Notes: generated by a model not told the origin, from the letters alone. Numbered from the stretch's first letter, positions 41,942-54,543 are shown. The stretch is 64,000 nt of DNA from Triglochin maritima (GCA_963682175.1 OY821783.1:38524301-38588300), one strand, 5' to 3'. Program-made: numbers and translations.

Positions 41942-43264
41942 TTAATTTGAGGTTCCCCCGAATCGTTGCCATATGTGCTCGATCAAGTCATATCTGAGGG
42001 CGAGATGCCTACTTTTTTCACGAATGTGTTCTCTGGTGTCCATGTACGTATCAAGATTGACAACACGACCGATGGAGAATTGATTCGAACCCAGAGTTGA
42101 TGTGCCGCCTAAGTTGGGCGGGAGGTCCTGCTCAAACTCTGTTGTATCATAAATAGTGGAATATGAGTCTCGTTTGTCCTCTACTATCATGTTGTGCATT
42201 ATGATGCACGCAGTGATGATCTTGCTTAGCAGGTCAACGTTCCACGCAAGAGCAGGAGCTTTTATGATTGCCCGTCGCGCCTGCAACACTCCAAATGCAC
42301 GTTCAACGTCTTTACGCACTCCTTCTTGGCATTGTGCAAATAATATGTCCTTAGGAGTTTGGGGTAACGGGATAGACTTCACGAAACCTGCCCACTGTGG
42401 ATAAATATCATCTGTAAGGTAATATCCATATTATAAGGATGACCGTTGACAGAGTATTGGACAGTAGGCGCACGTCCTTCTAACACATTATTAAACACAG
42501 GAGACCGCTGAATGACGTTTAGGTCGTTACAAGACCCTGGAACACCGAAGAAGGAATGCCATATCCAGAGGTCATACGACGCTACAACCTCTAGGATAAC
42601 AATGGGTTTTACACTACGTCCTTGGAATTGTCATTTCCAAGCAGCTGGACAATTCTTCCATTTCCAGTGCATACAATCGATGCTCCCCAACATTCCCGGA
42701 AAGCCTCGTTGCTCAGCAAGGTGTAGCAGCCTTGCTAAGTCCTCTGATGTGGGTCTTCGCAGATATTCTTCCTGAAAGTTGACTATCACCCCTTCCACAA
42801 TTTTTTGGAGAGACTTTCTTGACGTGTCCTGGTTCATCTGCAGGTACTCGTCCACGTTATCAGCTGATACACCATAAGCTAACATTCGGAGAGTTGCAGG
42901 TTTTTTTTTGCAGTCCTGATATTGCAAGTCGACTTGTGGCGTCTGGCCTTCGTTGGAAGAACACCTCATAGGCCTCAACTGCGTTTGATATTCGGAGGAA
43001 TACATGCTTCCTCATTCTAAACCTTCTTCTGAAAATACTAGGACCATACATAGGATCGTCAGCAAAATAATCAGAATAAAGATTGGCGTAACCTGTTTCT
43101 CGATCTCTATCGGGACCGGTTTTCCTTCTAGCTCGAACTTGCCTTCGTACAGGTGGACGAGACATATGCTGCGAAAGGTAGTCTATTACTTTCTCAGTTA
43201 GTTCATTTCCCTCATCGTCAGAGGAATTACTTGTTGAGGACGGAACACTACTAGCAGAAGACAT
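41942..43264 (-). pseudogene. PIF/Harbinger-type transposase pseudogene (Harbinger-2)
   Basis: Homologous along its length to the Harbinger-1 transposase. It starts MSSASSVPSSTS at 43264 with FRRRFRMRKHVFLRI. A frameshift near 42895-42910 (a T-rich run on the plus strand) is followed by LRMLAYGVSADNVDEYL and LGSIDCMHWKWKNCP. A stop comes near 42630, then more homologous sequence to about 42400, and TPKDILFAQCQEGVRKDVERAFGVLQ in two pieces to IWQRFGGTSN. At least one frameshift and two stops make it inactive. Confidence 0.85.
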
Positions 43265-43299
43265 CTTTGTGGCTAAGGTTGATAGTGAATGTGATTATG

Positions 43300-43745
43300 G
43301 ATATGCCTTAATCCTCTATTTATGGAGAAAGTGTGCAAGGTTGTGGTTAAGAGTGTGAGGTTGTGGTTGGGGTTGTGAGGTTGTGAGAAAGTGTGCAAGG
43401 TTGTGAAAAAGTGGTAAGGTTGTGGTTAAGAGTGTGATACGGTTGTGGTTGGGGTCGTGAGGTTGTGAGAAAGTGTGCAAGGTTGTGAAAAAGTGGGTAA
43501 GGTTGTGGTTAAGAGTGTGAGGTTGTGGTTAAGTGTGCAAGGTTGTGAAAAAGTGGGTAAGATTGTGGTTAAGAGTGTGATGCGGTTGTGGTTGTGGTCC
43601 TGAGGTTGTGAGAAAGTGTACAAGGTTGTCAAAAAGTTGGTAAGGTTGTGGTTAAGAGTGTGATGCGGTTGTGACAAAGTGTTGCGGTTGTGGTTAAGGT
43701 TGTGAGACAGTGGTGCGGTTGTGAGATAGTGTATAAATGCCACCC
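43300..43745. repeat. GGTTGTG minisatellite between divergent Harbinger-2 genes
   Basis: Irregular tandem array of words such as AAGGTTGTGGTTAAGAGTGT and GAGAAAGTGTGCAAGGTTGTG, on the plus strand. It fills the interval between the two divergent pseudogene starts (43264 minus and 43809 plus) and so occupies the presumed bidirectional promoter. Reading frames through it (His/Asn/Leu/Thr-rich on the minus strand) are artefacts. Confidence 0.8.
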
Positions 43746-43808
43746 AAGCCCTTCGAAGTCATCACACCATCTAAACACTGAAACATTCATTTCAAAACTT
43801 CACTGATA

Positions 43809-45163
43809 ATGTCGTCGTCTGAGAGCAGTGATTCTCAGGAAATGTCTCTCCCAAGTCGCCCTCCCTTCAGTGGATTCGGATTTTCCCAATTCACTGACCC
43901 ATCTTCCTGCTACAACCCAAGCTTCGCAAGTGGTTCCCAACCTCCACCACCTCAAAACCTTTACTACCCCAGTGGGTCCCAAAATCCACCGACGCACAAC
44001 CCTTACTACCCCAGTGGGTCCCAACCCTTCTACCAGTACCAAAATCCTCAACATCCATCGTCGCAAAACACGTTCTACCCGTATCAAAATCCACCACCGC
44101 AAAACCCATTCTACCCGTACCAAAATCCTCAACATCCACCGCAGCCAAATGTACTCCAGATGTATTCTGACCTCCTGAGTAATGAGTCCACTGAGTTCCA
44201 ACCTCATGAAAATGTAGAGTTTGTAGACCATTGTCCCGCAAACCTATCTCAACAGTCACCCAAACAAACAAACAACCCATCAACGGTAAACAAACGTGGT
44301 TGGTCTTATATGGAAGACGAGGCCCTCGTTTCTGCTTACATCTCCGTTACCACGGACACGGTAGTGGGGAAGAACCAAAAAAATAACCAATTTTGGGCGA
44401 AAGTAAAATTTATATACGACGACGCCGCCCTTACTAATTACCAACTCTCACCTAGAAACCAAGAGGCAATCAATGGTCGTTAGAGGAGAATGAATCAGGC
44501 AACAAGCAAGTGGGTGGGCATCTATGATGAAGCAACAAGACGGATGACAAGTGAACAAAACGAGGATGACGTGATCAAACAAGCTCATCAAATTTACCAG
44601 AGTGAGACCAACACCGCCTTTCAATACACACACGCCTGGAGAATTTTGAAACAATACCCAAAGTGGAGATCCTTGGGCTCTGTACACAATTTTTCGAACA
44701 AACAATCTTCCGGGTCTTCCAATAAACGAAGTTGTACTGACTCGTCTGGCTCCGGGTCCTCCACTAAACGAAGTAGGAAGGAGCCATTCGAAGAGGAAGG
44801 CCATGAAAGCTTGCCTCCTAATTTTCCTACGACGAGCCCTGAAATTGTCGCACATCCTCAACCTCATCCTACCGGTATCAAAAAAAAAGCAAAAAGAAAG
44901 GTAAAGCGGTAGCCGATGATGAAGAAGTGCATGTTACAAACCTGGTTGCTCGTCTTGCTGAACACACCACCATAAAAGACAAAGAACTGGCATTCGGAGA
45001 ACGCAAGTTGGAGTTTCAAAGAAAGAAAGAGGACTGACGTGCTAAGGAAAAACTCTATGATATATGCGCACAACTACTGAAGGTTAAAGAGTTGGGTTTA
45101 ATGACTGAGGACGAAATCCAGCTAGCAAATGTACGTAAGGAGTTGATGTCATTTTCTGTTTAA
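43809..45163 (+). pseudogene. Harbinger ORF1-type MYB/SANT-like (trihelix) protein pseudogene
   Basis: It starts MSSSESSDSQEM, followed by a Pro/Gln/Tyr-rich N-terminus with repeated YPYQNP units. A MYB/SANT-like domain follows (KRGWSYMEDEALVSAY, then FWAKVKFIY), then a C-terminal region like the NAM-associated domain (AFQYTHAWRILKQYPKW). An in-frame TAG at 44481-44483 (after AINGR), a frameshift in the A-rich run near 44880-44900 and a TGA near 45037 break it; the last segment ends ELMSFSV. In this superfamily ORF1 partners the transposase for DNA binding and nuclear import. Confidence 0.8.
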
Positions 45164-45575
45164 GCGTTGTAAATCTGGTTTAATTTCAATTAAGCGGTGT
45201 ATTGTAGCTTCATTCCAATCCAAGTGTGCTAATATAGTTTTAATACCAAATTATTTACGAAATAATACCCCCACGTATTTAAACAAAATAAAAATTAAAT
45301 CCAACAAATAAATAATACCCCAACATATTTAAACCAAATAAAAATTAAACCCAATATCTACAACAAATAAATCAACCTAACATCTAAAACAAATATTTAA
45401 CAAATAAATATTTAACAAATAAATAAAACTAAAAACTTAAAAAAATCCAACCCGGACGCGCCACGTGGCGAGTCCAGGTTAGATGACCCGGACAACCGGG
45501 TCGACGACCCAGGCGAAGATGACCTCGGTCATCTTCGCCCGACCGGGCATTTTGCCCCGTTAAGGGGTGCCCTTA

Positions 45576-47367
45576 GCTCTCCATCTCTCTCTCTCACCTC
45601 TCCCCTCCCTCATCATTAACCCTAAACCCATCTCCCCCTCAACCTCTCCCTTCCCTCGCAGCAACTCCGACGACAGTGACCCCGACGGCGAGGAACTCCG
45701 ATGACCGTGTGTAGGCGTGGAGGGGAAACACCACATCTCCAGTCTTCTTCTTCCCAAGGTACGTCATCCACCCATTAGGTTCGGGTACGGGTTTGGAGGG
45801 GTAGTCAATGCGTTGGAGAAGGAGGGAGGTTGGCCGACTGGGCGGCGCAAGCAGTGTGAAGCCGCTCGCGGCTGGTGAGCGCGCGGCCTTGGGGAACTGC
45901 GCAACCACTTGTGGCGGTGACCGGGGTCTGGCTTGGGGCCAGGTGGGTCGTCCGGCGGTGGGACGACGGGCCGGCGGGGTGGCGGCGGCTAGGGTTGGGG
46001 GTGTGTTTTGTGTATGGGTTATTTATGTTAAAACCTTGGATTTGTTTAGTATTGATTTAAGAATAAGTGGCTGAAATAATTGTCGGGTACAATCAATCCC
46101 CCTTACAACGCCATATCAAGGCTCATAGCTACTACTCATTCTCATTCGTCTTCGACTCATTTCATTGACTCATTGCTCCGGCTCATTCGAATAATAGGTA
46201 ATGGAAGAATCCGTAACTAGCTCATTCGTCTTCGCATAGCTACGACTCATTTGGGATAACTATGACTCATCCGCGTAGACTCATCTTGCTACGACTCATC
46301 CGCGTAGACTCATTTCATTGGCTTCTCGTATTCGTCTTTTCATCTCATCCGCTACGAGTCATTTCTTCTCCTGGCAAGTCGAGTCATCTACGATACCTGT
46401 CCTCTACGAATCCTGTTCAATTCCTGTTCCCTGTCCTGTTCAAAGAATATCGAAAAAAGAGGGGAAACTGCAACGTTGCACTGATGAGTCACATCTCGAA
46501 ACAAAGACGTCCATGGCCTTCGCTCTCCTTCAAAAATACGTGTATTCCGTATGAACGTGGTTGGAGTAGGGCGTTGTCTTGTAGGTCAGATGCGTTGTCT
46601 CGTCGAGGGTGCACACTCGGCCTAACTGGGAGTGTGGTCGCCTCAGGACGTGGAACCGTTCTACCGTGAAAGCGGGTTGAGTGTTGTCTTGTGGATTGGA
46701 TGCCTTGTGTTTTCGGATTTGGAAAGGAAAATGTTTAGTGGATGCGGGCGTCCTTGACGTCTATAAAAAGGACAACCCCTCCTATTTAAAAAAAGGTTGA
46801 CCGTAAGTATAAAAAGGTATCCCCTGAAGTGATGAAATACACTGCAAATGATGGAATACCTCGTGTTTAAAAAGGGCAACCTCTTATATAAAAATGACAA
46901 ATACCATGTTTAAAAAGGTAGCACGTCGTGGACGCTCCGCGTCCGCTTATAAGGATTCATTTGGAAATATAAGACAACACATGTAGAAGCCTGAATCGGA
47001 ATGACATAATCATAAGTATAAGTGTCGTGTGTAATCCATAATAAGTGCTGAAAAGTAGTACAAATAAACCTTCACGTTCTGTTTTATTGAAACCAAAATA
47101 GTTTGTTCAATCACAATGGTGCAGAGAATTAATACAACATTCTTTCCTGTTCATGTTCTGTACATCGAAAATCTACAACATCATTATTTACCACTGACCC
47201 AAAAAAGAAAATCCAAATACAACACAATCAACCAACTAATTGTTGTTTTCAATCCTACGGCCACTAATCTTTCACCAATTAACAATTTACATGATATCAA
47301 GAAAATTTGCAAAAAACTGCACTTTTACCCTCATCTTTTCTCTCATTTGCGTTTGAAAAATGTCACC
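45576..47367. other. Spacer between Harbinger-2 and CRK-3
   Basis: No gene supported. 45580-46070 is GC-rich and frames there have no recognised domain. 46130-46320 holds eight ACTCAT words. 46560-46690 resembles the GC-rich repeat at 36080-36170. 46739-46960 has inverted ends (GCGGGCGTCC against CGCGGAGCGTCC on the other strand) and internal TTTAAAAAGG or TATAAAAAGG words, so it may be a MITE. 46960-47367 is AT-rich and includes the CRK-3 3' flank. Confidence 0.35.
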
Positions 47368-50300
47368 TTAACGTATGTTTGTTCCTTTTGAGTCTAGTGG
47401 AATATCGACCAAATCAGAAGGTGATTGAGGACTCAAGGGACTGACACTGTGATTAAACTCCTTCCAGTTCCAGTCATAGTTACCAGACCCTCCGTTTCGA
47501 GGTGGGAGGCCTGAATTGCTCGGCCTTCTGACCCTCGTAATCGACGGCATTGTTGGGCTTGGGAGAGTGAGTGAGTAATTGTTGAGCATCTCAACAACAT
47601 TTGACATCTTCGGTCTTTTCGTGATGTCGTCCTGAACGCATAATAAGCCAACATGAATGCAACGAATAACTTCATGCACTTTGTATAATTCCCCAAGGCT
47701 CCAATCCAGAACTTGTAACACTTTCTCATCCTTCCAGTATTGCCATACCTATTAATATATAGTCGAAGATCACAATATATGATTAGAACTTATGACTGCA
47801 ATGTCCAAACTAGTGAAATACAAGTTAAATTAGAGAGCAATATTTGTGGACTACTTACATAGCTCAAAAGATTTGTACTATTTTCGGGACCAAGAAAGTC
47901 GCGGTTTCTTTGACCAGTGACAATCTCCAAGACAAGGACTCCATAGCCAAAAACATCTGTCTTAGCGTTTCGAAGCCCGTCCGCTGTATTTTCCATGTAA
48001 CCTCTGCATGGAAATGAAGTTCAGCAACTTCAGTTATGACCCTTGACTAATTCCATCATTTGTAGAGGAAATTTACAATCAATTCTTTCAAATGATCAAG
48101 ATGGCACTTTAGCAATTGAGATGAGTATGTTTATATGTAACTTACTGAGCAGAGGAAGTCCTCCGGTTGTTGGGCTGGCTTTGGTTACCAATGAAGAGTT
48201 TGGTAAGACAGAAGTCTGATAGTTTAGGGGACATGCTTCTGTCTAGCAGAACATTACTGGCTTTCAAATTCAGGTGAACAATGTTTTTTCCCGACTCCTC
48301 GTGGAGATGAAGAAGCCCGCGACCGATTCCTTCGATAATTCTGTACCTTCTCCCCCAATCAAGTAGTACCCTTTTCTTAGGATCTAACAAAACCAAGTTG
48401 AATTTAATTTGTCAGAATGCATGGAAAATTATACAACTAATTAAAATGCACTACACTAGCTAGGTTTGTATTCAAATTCAAATAGAACATCATAATATAT
48501 ATGATTGTTGCACATGTTTGCTTTGTAAAATTTAAGTATAATTATCTCACCGAATAAGACTCTATCCAGGCTAGTGTTGAGCATGTACTCATAGACCAAT
48601 AACTTCTCATCTTCTTCTATGTGATAAGCCAACAACTTAACAAGGTTTGGATGATGAAGTTGCTTCAAAGACATGAATTCTTTTCTAATCTCTTTTAATC
48701 CCAATTGCGGGCGAGCCGTGAGCCTCTTGACCACGAATTCTCTTCCATGAATATCTCCCTGTAACCAAAGTTTTTTCACTTCAATTAATTTTTCTATATA
48801 TGACAAACTGAAATAAAATGGTTTGGTTTATGAAAATGGAATTTACCTTGTAAACCTGCCCGAATTCGCCTCTTCCAATCCTTCTCGTATCCGCAAAACT
48901 CTCAGTGGCAATCTTTAATGTATGAAGTTCGAGTTTTTGTGCATCCAATGGGGAGTCTGATGGGTTCCTTGAGTTGTGAAAGAGCGATACTTTTCTCGAC
49001 GTAAGGCGATGAAATGTCAAACCGCCGCCTTCATTAAGCTGAAGATTCCTAATACCACCTAATCAACACCAAATCGTTATCTTAGTGACTCAAAAAAAAC
49101 AAGACCTTTTGCGAAATGAAGTATGATTTAAACTATAATGTATTTTGAAATTTACCAAGCTTTATATGCCTCGGCTTCCTCTTTTTCATCGATCTAATGG
49201 CGATTCCAGCGAGCAAGGCCACAATGGCCATCCCCAATACAATAGCAGCAATAAAAAAGGCTGTTGATTTGTGCTTTCCTGTTAAAGAAAATACATTTAG
49301 CCATTCAGAAACTTATATTCTGAACAAGACAAATTATTATAGCAAAAAATAATGTTCTGTTTTTTACTAACCGTTAACTTTAGTATGAGAAGTTAATTCT
49401 TTTTAGTTTTTCGTGTGATTAACTTGAACATGAAATCCAACTCAAGTTTGTTTGGAATGACAATGTAGTTATAAATTTGCAGTTCCAAAGTTTGAATCCA
49501 GAAACCAACTGAGATTCCACGGATAAGACAATATCTAATAGATGCTTCGAACAGGACCCAATCTCTTATAGATTTTTATACATGATATTGCCAAAAAATG
49601 GTATCGTAATCAGCTTAGGTGATGAATTTTAAATATGTTACACCTAAACTTCACCAAACTGCACTGCCTTTTCTTATCTAATCACATACAAACAAATCTA
49701 TAATGGTTGCTCACAGAAACAGACATCTACAAGCTTTCTGCATCACTATTTTTATTAACTTCCAACCAACCCATTACTACATTAATGGTGCCAAACCAAC
49801 TCATGGTAATAAATCCAAATGAAGAGTATAAGAAAATATTACTTGCACTAGATTGATTAGGGAAAAAGTTCCTGTCCATTTTCAATGTTGGTCAAAGATT
49901 TGTTTTTTTTTTCATATTTGTGGTTATAATTGACTAAATAAAATTGACTGGCTGAATTCATTGTACTTTCTTATTATTGTGCAAAAGGATCATTATTATA
50001 AATAATCATTTGAAAATGAAAACAATGACCGTGTACATAATACATTTCCCATCTAGCCTCTTTTAAGGCTTTGGAGTGACATTGATAGAGAGTGGTATTG
50101 CTTGGATCCATGTAGATCCAGTCATAATAGAATAATATAGAATAGTATTCAATAAAGTGAGTTTTTGTATTATCCAAACATTAATTATGTAAGATTAAGT
50201 ATGTACTATATAAACAATCACAACGATGATGTAAAACAAAAGCAATAAGTTGAAAGCAATCAAATTGAACTCTCAAAAACCCACAAAAATTAAAAATAAA

Positions 50301-51615
50301 TTCCACACAAACGAATACGCAATAATACCTTTAATAAAACCCGACGGCTCACCATCAACCCCCGCATTGCTCGTCTTCATTGACGTCGCCACAGCGGCCG
50401 CCGTCTCATTATAGAACAAGTCAAAACTGTACCTCAAATAACAACTCCCCCCTTGAAAAGTCAAGTCAACACTATCCACACAACAAGCAACCCATTGAAT
50501 CGGTTGATCAAGACACGTGGCGCATTGTGGGCCGTCCAGATCCCTACTACACTGCACGAGCCCATACAACTCACCACCACTTGTGTAGTTGATTTTGCCT
50601 GCAGCAAACAACTTTGAATCCTTCAAAGCAATTCCTCTTAATTCCCCAAACAGCTTCTCAAAATGTGCTTTGAAGAGATTTCTGTCCCCAACTTTGGTTA
50701 CCGAGAAGTAATAAGGGTCTCTTGGGCTGCCTGCTAGGGTTTGGAAAAAGTTGGTGTTTGAGTACCTGAGGCGGCATGTGTCGTACCTGTTGAAAATATA
50801 GTCTCACATTGGTTAGTACATAGAAGAAAATTTAGACATATTCATGCTACAAAAAATATCTCATTCGAATTAGTATTAATCAGTTAAAAAAATTAATAAT
50901 TTACAAATCAAATTTAACATGTTATCTTAGCGATTTTGGTCAACCTTGGCGGTTAGGGAGCGAGAGTTGTTTTAGCGGCCAATATCTTCCAAGTAAGCAC
51001 TTGAATTTTAAAAAGAGATTGCAGATTAATAATTATTTGGTGCATTGTTGTAAACAATATTATTAACGCAACATTGTCAACGACATATAGAAATTACAAG
51101 TGTAAGGAAGTTTCCCAACCGAGGAAAATCCACAACATTTCTAGATATTTATGTTTATTGGTTTCCAATCTAAATACATAATTTTGGAAAGTGTTAAGTA
51201 ATTGGATTGTAAGATACAATAAACTGATCAAATTTAAGGAAAAACGCTAGACCACTCATATTTCACAGTACCATACTGCCGCAGACCGTCGATTGGAACA
51301 CTGCCGAACGACGTCATCTACCGCATCAGCGAGACAGCTTTGGCACTGAGCCGACGAAAGGTCACCACGGCATAGCGCAGCCGCATATACTCGGTCAACA
51401 TCGTCACCGGCGGTGGTGTTGTAGAAGCCAGTGAAACTAGTGGACTTGAGAAGAGAGAGAAGGGCGGTATCGAGGTTGACGGCATAATTGCTTCTAGTAT
51501 CGAATGATTGGGGCGAGCATGCGTAAAAGGCCGTGATGGCTGATATGACCGGAAGTTGGAGAAGAATTAGGGTTGCAGAGAAGAAGAAGAAGAAGAAAGT
51601 GAAGAAATGAAACAT
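47368..51615 (-). CDS. CRK-3: cysteine-rich receptor-like protein with a predicted pseudokinase domain
   Basis: Eight exons on the minus strand: 51272-51615, 50329-50786, 49156-49278, 48847-49058, 48551-48758, 48146-48383, 47859-48003 and 47368-47748. All splice in frame to 702 residues. Signal peptide (MFHFF.., about 1-26), DUF26-1 (CRGDLSSAQCQSC, Cys82/91/94), DUF26-2 (CSRDLDGPQCATC), a membrane helix in exon 3 (AAIVLGMAIVALLAGIAI) with basic MKKRKPR, then a kinase fold. GRGEFGQV and the ATP-site Lys (EFVVKRL) are kept, but HRD is HLN (485-487), DFG is DFC (505-507) and the MSPE motif is MENT. Catalysis is therefore unlikely and a scaffold or allosteric role is inferred. The long intact frame argues against simple decay. 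The exon 1 donor (GTACTG) was chosen because it restores AVWYDTC. It is clearly diverged from CRK-1 and CRK-2. Confidence 0.88.
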
Positions 51616-52958
51616 GTTTTTGGTTTGCTAAAAAAACTTGTGTATCTCTCACATATCTCTCTGTGTATGTTTCTTTGAAGATGTGAGATTTGATTGGTGT
51701 TTGTGTTTGTTTGAATTTTTGTGGTGGTTTGGTTGGAAATGATTTGTCCGAGTTGGACTTGTTCTTTATAGGAAGAAACGTAGAAGAGGTTTAGAAGACT
51801 TGATCAAAGGTTCTAGTATTTGTTGAGAGCAGGCCTTTTTTGAAAGGGTGGAATAGTAAGAAGTGTTCTAAAAAATGTGAAAGGATAAACAATATTAAAG
51901 AAGGGTTAAGTGGAAAATCAAGACTGATTTATCAGCATGCTGTGTTAAAAAATGGAAATTTTCATTTAACTCCCAATATAATCTAAATCATCATAACTAC
52001 CCTCTGACAGTAACATTTCTTAACATACATTAGCCATATATATTCAGGTGGAGATTATTAGGAAAAAAACCCAAGTTGGAGAGTATAGTATACATAACAA
52101 TATAATAAATAATAAGTATTATTTTTATAATAAAGAATACACATGGAGATACAAAATTTTGGGTGTAAATTAATGCAAATAAGCCTAGTTGTGATGATGT
52201 GCAATAAATTTTTAATGGTAGCGTGTGGGACATGCACAAGTTATGTATGTTGATATCTACAACAACAAAAAAAGAATTTTAAAGTCATAATTTGAGACTT
52301 GAAGTTTATTTCCTAATGAAATTTGAAGATTAATTCAAAAGAATCGCATGGGTTTTGATAAGAAAAAAAGGTTACTTTCAACCCCTTATCTGATCATGTT
52401 TATTCTTAGTAAATAAGTTCATATAAATGTTCATATGCATACAATTTTTTTGTTCAGTTGGTGATAATTAAAGATTTTGGTTCTTATTACATGTTGTGAA
52501 AATATTTTGTTTGCACCAAAATGAGCCCAAAGTGTGAAGAATAAGATATGACAATATTTCAATATATATATCCCCAAATTAAAAGACATTAATGATATGA
52601 ATATTTCAAATTTTCAATATTGGTTGGTGCTGGGGTTTGTTGGGTCAGTGGAAGGGTGTAGGTGCGACTAACCCATCATCTGTCACAACTGTTTCTTTTG
52701 ATACTAGCAAGATGATGACATTAATTAATCTTCAAACTATACCATAATACGTAAAAAATATCTTCCCATTACTTTACCTTTGGTCATTCTTATATTATAA
52801 TCTTGATTGAGGAAACAAAACATGTTTAATATCATAATTCAAAAGGACTAGATAACAAATGGTGGTTTTCAACTATTTTGTTGTGTAAGAAAGGATGGGG
52901 ATGACTTACCGGATGGAGTATTTTTTTGAAGCATTTTGATTTTTCTGCAGAGATTAGA
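51616..52958. promoter_or_regulatory. CRK-3 upstream region
   Basis: On the minus strand TATAAAG lies at 51764-51770, about 150 bp before the start codon. The rest is AT-rich intergenic sequence with no gene or repeat that I recognised. Confidence 0.4.
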
Positions 52959-52967
52959 GATGGATAA

Positions 52968-54357
52968 CCGTAATTTTTTAATATAATAAAAAAAATTAAA
53001 AATTCGAAATTTAGGAAAAAATTTTTTTCCAAAACTAGGTGGATCGCGGATGTGACCCGCGATCCGTTTTTCTTTATTTCTGTTTTTCTTTTTCATTATA
53101 ATTATTTTTAATCTTTTTTAAAATCTTTTTTTTTCAAAATATGTTTTCTAATTTATATTATTTTTTAAAAATTTAAAAAATTATTTTTAATTTTTTCAAA
53201 AATCGACCTCCAAATCACGTCGATAACCCGACGTATTGAATTGTTAGGATATTTTATACAATAAAAAAACAAAATTTATTTGTCAGAATAATAAATTATT
53301 TGCAACTAAAAATTAAATGTGTAAATGTGTGTTCCATAAAACTACGAAATTTGTTTAATATTCAGTTGTAAATAATTTATTATTCTAACTAAGAAATTTT
53401 GTTTTTATATTGTATAAAATACCCTAACAATTCAATACACGCCGAGTTATCAACGTGATTTGGAGGTCGTTTCTTGAAAAAATTAAATTTTTTTTAATAA
53501 ATAATATCAATTAGAAAACATATTTTGAAAAAAAAAAGATTTTAAAAAAGATTATAAATAATTAAAATAAAAAAGAAAAACAGAAGAAAAAAAAACTAAA
53601 ACAGAAAACCGAAAAAATCAAAAACAATAAAAGAAAATAAATAAAATCACGGATTTTAGTCGTAGTGTTTTATGTTTTGAATTATTTTTAAATCATTTTA
53701 ACTAAGTTTTTTTATTATATTTCTTTCCAAAATATGTTTTGTAATTGTTATTATTTTTAAAAAAAAATTAATTGTGTTTTTAATTTTTTGCTGTATCGAC
53801 CTCCAAAACTGTTTGTAATGTGTGTACACCCTACGAATTTTCGACAACGTTACCAATTTTTTGTTTTAATTAGTTTTAGTGTTTGTTTAATTTTTAGTTG
53901 CAAATAATTTATTATTCTGACAAATAAATTTTGTTTTTTTATTGTATAAAATACCCTAACAATTCAATACGTCGGGTTATCGACGTGATTTGGAGGTCGA
54001 TTTTTTAAAAAATTAAAAACAAATTTTTAAATTTTTAAAAAATAATATAAATTAGAAAACATATTTTGAAAAAAAAGATTTTAAAAAAGATTAAAAATAA
54101 TTATAATAAAAAAGAAAAACAGAAATAAAAAAAATTAAAAAAAATTAAAAAAAAAATTCACGGATCGCGGTTCAGAACCGCGGTGAAATTTTCAAAAAAA
54201 AAAAAAAATTTGGCGGGAGGGACGGATCGCGGGTGGGAACCGCGATCCGTGCTCCCACGGATCGCGGGTCACACCCGCTATCCACCTAGTTTTGGAATTT
54301 TTTTTTCTCCTAAATTTCGAATTTTTAAATTTTTTTTATTATATTAAAAAATTACGG
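52968..54357. mobile_element. Palindromic MULE-type element with 9-bp target duplication
   Basis: The ends are perfect inverse copies (CCGTAATTTTTTAATATAAT at each end). They are flanked by GATGGATAA (52959-52967 and 54358-54366), a 9-bp duplication as in Mutator-like elements. The arms carry the G/C-rich word GGATCGCGG within very A/T-rich sequence. Two further partial copies of the arm, including AAAATACCCTAACAATTCAA, lie in the middle (about 53360-53640 and 53880-54140). No coding sequence. Confidence 0.88.
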
Positions 54358-54543
54358 GATGGATAATAGTTAAGAAAGTGGGACTCGTGCAACAACAGAA
54401 AAAATGCTGGTCATATTCAACTAAAATTGAAAAATGAAGTAATGATAAATAAAGTGTATTATGCATTTATTTTGTTTTTCAGACAAACATGACGATGTTT
54501 GAAAAGACAAAACCTTATGCCGTAATAAAATACTCTCTGGTTA

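Larger units (their letters stand above)
41563..45572. mobile_element. PIF/Harbinger element 2 (Pong-like layout), degenerate
   Basis: Flanked by TTA (41560-41562 and 45573-45575), the expected 3-bp duplication. The ends, GGTCGTTACTAACC and the minus-strand GGGCACCCCTTAACGGGGC, are only weakly alike, so termini are moderately sure. It carries a transposase pseudogene (minus) and an ORF1 MYB/SANT-like pseudogene (plus) in divergent orientation, with a minisatellite between them. Confidence 0.7.

Noticed and set aside
43426..43743. His/Asn/Thr/Leu-rich minus-strand frame
   Set aside because: Translation of the GGTTGTG minisatellite between the Harbinger-2 genes.
45639..46074. GC-rich frames of 60-90 codons on both strands
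   Set aside because: Overlapping frames in all directions with no domain or splice context; composition alone explains them.
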